From assembly GCA_020741375.1 (NCBI GenBank), contig DYZF01000089.1, positions 1-16,862 of the forward strand: a stretch of DNA of 16,862 nucleotides, in the 5' to 3' direction. How positions within the stretch are numbered: the first letter of the stretch is position 1; each line of letters starts with the position of its first letter. Under the pieces are notes generated by a model. That model saw nothing but the letters and a program-made list of their open reading frames with translations. It was not told the DNA's origin and did no database searches. Position numbers and translations under genes: made by a program. Positions 14,571 to 16,862 of the stretch are shown piece after piece. This DNA comes from Tessaracoccus flavescens (GTDB lineage Bacteria > Actinomycetota > Actinomycetes > Propionibacteriales > Propionibacteriaceae).

Positions 14571-14654
14571 ACCAACGACTACCACGCCTTCCGCGCCGCC
14601 ACGATGGTGCGGCGCGCCGGGCTGCCGGGCTACGCCGTCGGATACAAGACGGCG
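14571..14654 (+). pseudogene. remnant of a YdcF/DUF218-family gene
   Basis: In the frame that follows the hydrolase stop, about 28 codons read TNDYHAFRAATMVRRAGLPG then YAVGYKTA. This matches the DUF218 (YdcF/SanA/ElyC-like) segment of the form VTsdYHvFRAA..aRraGL...vvG.pTA. There is no start codon with an upstream domain, and the expected following segment (a membrane-proximal WPSA.iRE-type stretch) is absent; the frame instead becomes Cys/Trp/Arg-rich. The match begins about 15 nt after the hydrolase stop and ends 8 nt before the radical SAM stop on the other strand. It looks like a piece left by a deletion or by insertion of the neighbouring gene. The family call rests on recognition of a short motif. 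Confidence 0.55.
14592..14616. terminator. GC-only hairpin between convergent hydrolase and radical SAM genes
   Basis: CGCGCCGC at 14592-14599 pairs perfectly with GCGGCGCG at 14609-14616 around a 9-nt loop. There is no U-tract on either side, and it falls inside the DUF218 remnant, so it may be coding-derived. It is the only strong structure available to separate the two convergent genes. Confidence 0.25.
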
Positions 14655-14661
14655 GGCTGCT

Positions 14662-15873
14662 CTACATGCTGGTGGCGGGTGCGGCCTCGCTGCTCAATTC
14701 GCTGGGCTGATAGACGCAGGTCGGATCGGAGGCCAGCGGGTCGCCGAGCATCGCGTGAGCCCGGGCGCGAGAACCGCCGCAGATCCAGTTGAACTCGCAC
14801 ACCCCGCACTTGCCGGAGTAGGCCGATGGATCGCGCAGCGCCTGCATCATGGGCGCCTTGGCATAGATCTCGTGGAAGGGCTGTTCCTTCACCGAGCCGC
14901 ACTTGTAGGGCAGGAAGCCCGACGGGTAGACGTCGCCGATGTGATCGACGAACGCGAAGCCGCGGCCCGAGTTGACGCCGATCGGGGGTCGCGGCGGGCG
15001 GCGCTGCGTGATGGGGCCGAGCAGCCGGTCCGTCTCCTCCGTCAGCCACGCGTGCAGCGGGCCGGTGGCAGGCATCGGGCCGCCGGCCGCGCGGGCGTCG
15101 TCGCGCTGGATGGCGACGCGGCGGTAGTTGGGGGCCTCCGTCACCTTGACGGCGATGCGCTCGGCGACGTCGTGCAGCCAGTGGAGGACATCTTCCATCT
15201 CTTCGGGGCTGAGCGGTTCGAGGTTGGAGCCGCGCCCCATGGGGACGAGGAACAGCAGGTACCACATGTGCGCCTGCATCTGCATCGCCGTGGCGAGCAG
15301 CTGCGGCAGCTCACGCAGGTTGTTGCGGCAGATCGTTGTGTTCACCTGGAATCGGAAGCCGTGCTTGACGACGAGTTTGGCGGCCTCCATCGTGTCGTCG
15401 AACGTGCCCTCGATGCCGCGGAAGGAATCGTGCGTGGCGGCGGTGGCGCCGTCGAGGGAGAGGGAGAAGGCCTTCACGCCGGCCTCGCGAACCGCGGCCA
15501 GACGCTGGTCGGTGAGCAACGGAGTGACCGACGGCGACAGCGCGATCGGCAACCCGATCGACGTCCCGTACGCGATGAGCTCCTCCAGATCGTCGCGCTC
15601 GAACGCGTCGCCACCGGAGAGGATCACGATGGGCTTGGGTGTGCCGTAGGCGGCGAAATCGTCGAGGAGAGCCTTACCCTGCTCGGTGGTCAGCTGTCGC
15701 GGATCTGCCTTGGTGAACGCGTCGGCGCGGCAGTGGCGGCACGCCAGCTGACACGCGCGGGTCACTTCCCAGACGAGAACGTGGGGCCGCTCCCCCGCGT
15801 CGTGATGCAGCGTCCGAACGACGCCCTTGGACTGCGGTTGGTGCATATGGGGGTGCATGTGGGGATGCGACAT
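14662..15873 (-). CDS. radical SAM/SPASM protein, NirJ/AhbD-like (TIGR04053-like)
   Basis: A 403-residue radical S-adenosylmethionine enzyme. The [4Fe-4S] motif CxxxCxxC is at C41, C45 and C48 (TRACQLACRHC). The SAM-side features ILSGGDAFER and LSLDGATAATHDSFRG are visible. The C-terminal auxiliary-cluster domain contains GDVYPSGFLPYKCGSV (C325), CGVCEFNWICGGSRARA (C356, C359, C365) and DPTC (C386), the pattern of heme d1 and alternative-heme enzymes (NirJ, AhbC, AhbD) rather than a full seven-cysteine SPASM; Ser and Arg occupy two of the canonical Cys positions. The N-terminus is unusually His/Met-rich (HPHMHPHMHQ). The reaction is unknown: porphyrin side-chain chemistry or peptide modification are both possible. 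The ATG at 15873 is preceded by TAGGAT 7 nt upstream. No partner gene is adjacent in this window. Confidence 0.92.
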   Translation of the reverse strand: MSHPHMHPHMHQPQSKGVVRTLHHDAGERPHVLVWEVTRACQLACRHCRADAFTKADPRQLTTEQGKALLDDFAAYGTPKPIVILSGGDAFERDDLEELIAYGTSIGLPIALSPSVTPLLTDQRLAAVREAGVKAFSLSLDGATAATHDSFRGIEGTFDDTMEAAKLVVKHGFRFQVNTTICRNNLRELPQLLATAMQMQAHMWYLLFLVPMGRGSNLEPLSPEEMEDVLHWLHDVAERIAVKVTEAPNYRRVAIQRDDARAAGGPMPATGPLHAWLTEETDRLLGPITQRRPPRPPIGVNSGRGFAFVDHIGDVYPSGFLPYKCGSVKEQPFHEIYAKAPMMQALRDPSAYSGKCGVCEFNWICGGSRARAHAMLGDPLASDPTCVYQPSELSSEAAPATSM

Positions 15874-15880
15874 GGCAGAA

Positions 15881-15886
15881 ATCCTA
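15881..15886 (-). promoter_or_regulatory. candidate -10 element (TAGGAT), leaderless start of the radical SAM gene
   Basis: On the minus strand TAGGAT lies exactly 7 nt before the ATG at 15873. TTCTGCC lies between and no Shine-Dalgarno is present. Confidence 0.42.
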
Positions 15887-15963
15887 CAGGCGGTAGTAGA
15901 TCGGCGGCACCCCGCCAGGTGGCAGTGATATCAGACCAGAACCGTCGCCAACTCGCCCCGGGA

Positions 15964-15997
15964 ATCCACTCACCAAACGCTCGTTCAGTGAGTGGAT
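15964..15997. promoter_or_regulatory. 34-nt dyad with AAACGCTCGTT core, candidate operator
   Basis: Outer arms ATCCACTCAC (15964-15973) and GTGAGTGGAT (15988-15997) are perfectly complementary. An inner AACG-CT-CGTT palindrome (15976-15985) has exactly the same centre, so the element is one dyad with two mismatched positions per side. It lies about 90 nt upstream of the radical SAM start. Confidence 0.5.
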
Positions 15998-16020
15998 CGG
16001 CCTGAGATCGCTCAAGTTTC

Positions 16021-16054
16021 GTGATCCTACGCCGCGTAGTTGTGACCGATCACA
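16021..16054. promoter_or_regulatory. nested palindromes, candidate regulator-binding cluster
   Basis: CTACGC-C-GCGTAG (16027-16039) is followed one base later by TGTGA-CCGA-TCACA (16041-16054). The outer GTGATC (16021-16026) and GATCAC (16048-16053) form a third inverted repeat. They lie upstream of the AT-rich promoter segment of the sugar-binding gene. The second resembles a CRP half-site pair but has a 4-nt rather than 6-nt spacer. Confidence 0.4.
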
Positions 16055-16127
16055 TCGAAAAAATAGGCCTTTGACTAGGCATTTTATGATCGTTATCAAT
16101 CTGCAACATTTATCAGCCTGTTTCCGC

Positions 16128-16156
16128 TTGACACCGTTAACATGCGCGATGAGACT
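16128..16156 (+). promoter_or_regulatory. candidate housekeeping promoter of chvE
   Basis: A consensus -35 TTGACA at 16128-16133 is followed after 17 nt by GAGACT at 16151-16156, which matches TATAAT at positions 2, 4 and 6. The predicted start near 16163 gives a leader of about 110 nt. Confidence 0.5.
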
Positions 16157-16210
16157 TCCCTCAGGACAACGGCGTCGCAAGAGATCATTCCTGCTCGCCA
16201 TCTTCCATCT

Positions 16211-16242
16211 CCGCCATCACGGCGGGCGGACACTCCGTCCGC
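16211..16242 (+). promoter_or_regulatory. two tandem leader hairpins before chvE
   Basis: CCGCC-ATCAC-GGCGG (16211-16225) and GCGGAC-ACTCC-GTCCGC (16226-16242) are perfect and directly adjacent, ending about 18 nt before the AGGAGG. They could stabilise the mRNA or tune expression of an abundant lipoprotein. Neither is followed by a U-run. Confidence 0.45.
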
Positions 16243-16271
16243 ATCAGATAGACGTTCTCAGGAGGAACGAA

Positions 16272-16862
16272 TGAAGTTCAGGAAGTTCGCTTCCGCCGCA
16301 GCAGGCCTGTTCTTGGCCGCTTCGCTTGCGGCTTGCTCCGGCGGCGGCGCCGGCAGCACCACCGGCTCCACCGAGCCCAAGCCCGCCACCTCTGGCTCCA
16401 ACTCCGCTGCTGCCCCCGCCGAAGGCGGTTCGGTTGGCGTGTCGATGCCGACCCAGACCTCTGAGCGCTGGATCCAGGACGGCGACGCCGTCAAGAAGCA
16501 GCTCGAAGAGGCCGGCTTCACCGTCGACCTGCAGTTCGCCAACGACGACATCCCCACCCAGGGCCAGCAGGTTGACCAGATGATCACCCAGGGCGTCAAG
16601 GTCCTGATCATCGCCGCCATCGACGGCACCGCGCTTGCCCCGCAGCTGCAGGCCGCAGCTGACAAGGACATCACCGTCATCTCCTACGACCGCCTGATCC
16701 GCGACTCGGAGAACGTTGACTTCTACGTGTCCTTCGACAACTTCAAGGTTGGCGTCGCTCAGGCCGAGTCCCTCGTCGAGGGCCTCGAGAAGAGCGGCAA
16801 GGAGAAGCCGTGGAACGTTGAGCTGTTCGCCGGTTCGCTGGACGACAACAACGCCCACTTCT
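16272..16862 (+). CDS. chvE: ChvE-like multiple-sugar-binding lipoprotein, 5' part
   Basis: The first 197 residues of a sugar ABC-transporter substrate-binding protein; the gene runs off the window end. A lipoprotein signal peptide (MKFRKF, then a hydrophobic stretch) ends in the lipobox LAAC with C22, followed by a Gly/Ser/Thr/Pro-rich linker to about residue 57. The mature periplasmic-binding-protein-1 fold begins SVGVSMPTQTSERWIQDGD and continues with FANDDIPTQGQQVDQMITQGVKVLIIAAIDGTAL, ISYDRLIRDSENVDFYVSFDNFKVGV and ELFAGSLDDNNAHF, closely resembling Agrobacterium ChvE, which binds monosaccharides such as arabinose, galactose and glucose. A very strong AGGAGG lies 5 nt before the ATG, in contrast to the leaderless neighbours. 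ATPase and permease genes are expected beyond the window. The sugar specificity is not certain. Confidence 0.93.

Larger units (their letters stand above)
15874..16271. other. 398-nt divergent regulatory region, partly AT-rich
   Basis: No credible gene lies here. From left to right it holds the radical SAM -10 hexamer, a 34-nt dyad (15964-15997), a cluster of nested palindromes (16021-16054), an AT-rich stretch (about 16055-16120) that contrasts with the GC-rich surroundings and includes a possible second promoter (TTGACT at 16071-16076 with TATCAA at 16094-16099, 17 nt apart), the main chvE promoter candidate, two tandem hairpins in the presumed leader (16211-16242) and a strong AGGAGG. Confidence 0.6.

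Noticed and set aside
14498-14710. 70-codon frame ending in a hydrophobic stretch (LYMLVAGAASLLNSLG)
   Set aside because: It starts inside the hydrolase in another frame, covers the DUF218 remnant in the wrong frame, and ends antisense to the radical SAM C-terminus.
14458-16005. 515-codon open frame on the plus strand opposite the radical SAM gene
   Set aside because: Antisense mirror of a well-supported enzyme; it also overlaps the end of the hydrolase and the dyad region.
16041-16054. TGTGACCGATCACA as a CRP/GlxR site
   Set aside because: Half-sites match, but the spacer is 4 nt instead of the 6 nt required for CRP/GlxR binding, so I keep it only as an unnamed palindrome.
16081-16105. Fur/Zur-type box in the AT-rich segment (around TGATCGTTATCA)
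   Set aside because: Only a 4-nt inverted repeat is present and the match to Fur or Zur consensus is poor; it is better explained as promoter DNA.
1-16862. CRISPR array, tRNA, rRNA, transposase or phage genes
   Set aside because: I looked for regularly spaced repeats, tRNA-like cloverleaf ends and recombinase motifs and found none.

Overview
The window is a GC-rich actinobacterial chromosome segment. Gene content and protein style suggest a member of the Propionibacteriaceae (Tessaracoccus-like or related): a cysteine-free S18 in the rpsF-ssb-rpsR-rplI cluster, a single-chain iron-sulfur L-serine dehydratase, an actinobacterial-type adenosine deaminase, a type II citrate synthase, and AUG/GUG starts that often lack a Shine-Dalgarno sequence. 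The family assignment is an inference from protein flavour, not from a search.

Layout. 1-2360: 3' end of sdaA (serine to pyruvate plus ammonia), a convergent 64-residue zinc-ribbon-like protein, an MmcQ/YjbR-family protein and adenosine deaminase. 2361-2636: a gene-free spacer with imperfect direct repeats and the terminator of the ribosomal cluster. 2637-4347 (minus strand): rpsF, ssb, rpsR, rplI. 4477-9905: an efflux island with an ABC half-transporter followed by a DHA2-type MFS pump with a 180-residue soluble tail on the minus strand, and a second DHA2-type MFS pump diverging from them. 9906-10183: a spacer with two strong hairpins. 10184-11470: citrate synthase on the minus strand. 11655-14555: a UMF1/Atg22-like MFS transporter and a tandem alpha/beta-hydrolase fusion. 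14571-14654: a short remnant of a YdcF/DUF218 gene. 14662-15873: a radical SAM/SPASM protein of the NirJ/AhbD type on the minus strand. 15874-16271: a long, partly AT-rich regulatory region. 16272 to the end: the start of a ChvE-like multiple-sugar-binding lipoprotein, probably the first gene of a sugar ABC operon.

The genes are mostly housekeeping and transport, and no single multi-gene pathway spans the window. The ribosomal/ssb cluster is a classical operon. The ABC and MFS genes at 8375-4477 probably form a second one. Most other genes look monocistronic.

The most interesting non-coding signal is a recurrent start architecture. In seven genes a TAnnnT-like -10 hexamer sits exactly 6 or 7 nt before the chosen AUG or GUG, with no usable Shine-Dalgarno, which points to leaderless transcription. 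A second signal is the palindrome AAACGnTCGTT, present upstream of both the citrate synthase/UMF1 pair and the radical SAM gene; it could be the operator of one shared regulator. The least explained coding features are the orphan NirJ/AhbD-like radical SAM protein with its His/Met-rich N-terminus, the double hydrolase, and the MFS tail. I saw no CRISPR array, tRNA, rRNA, transposase or phage gene.
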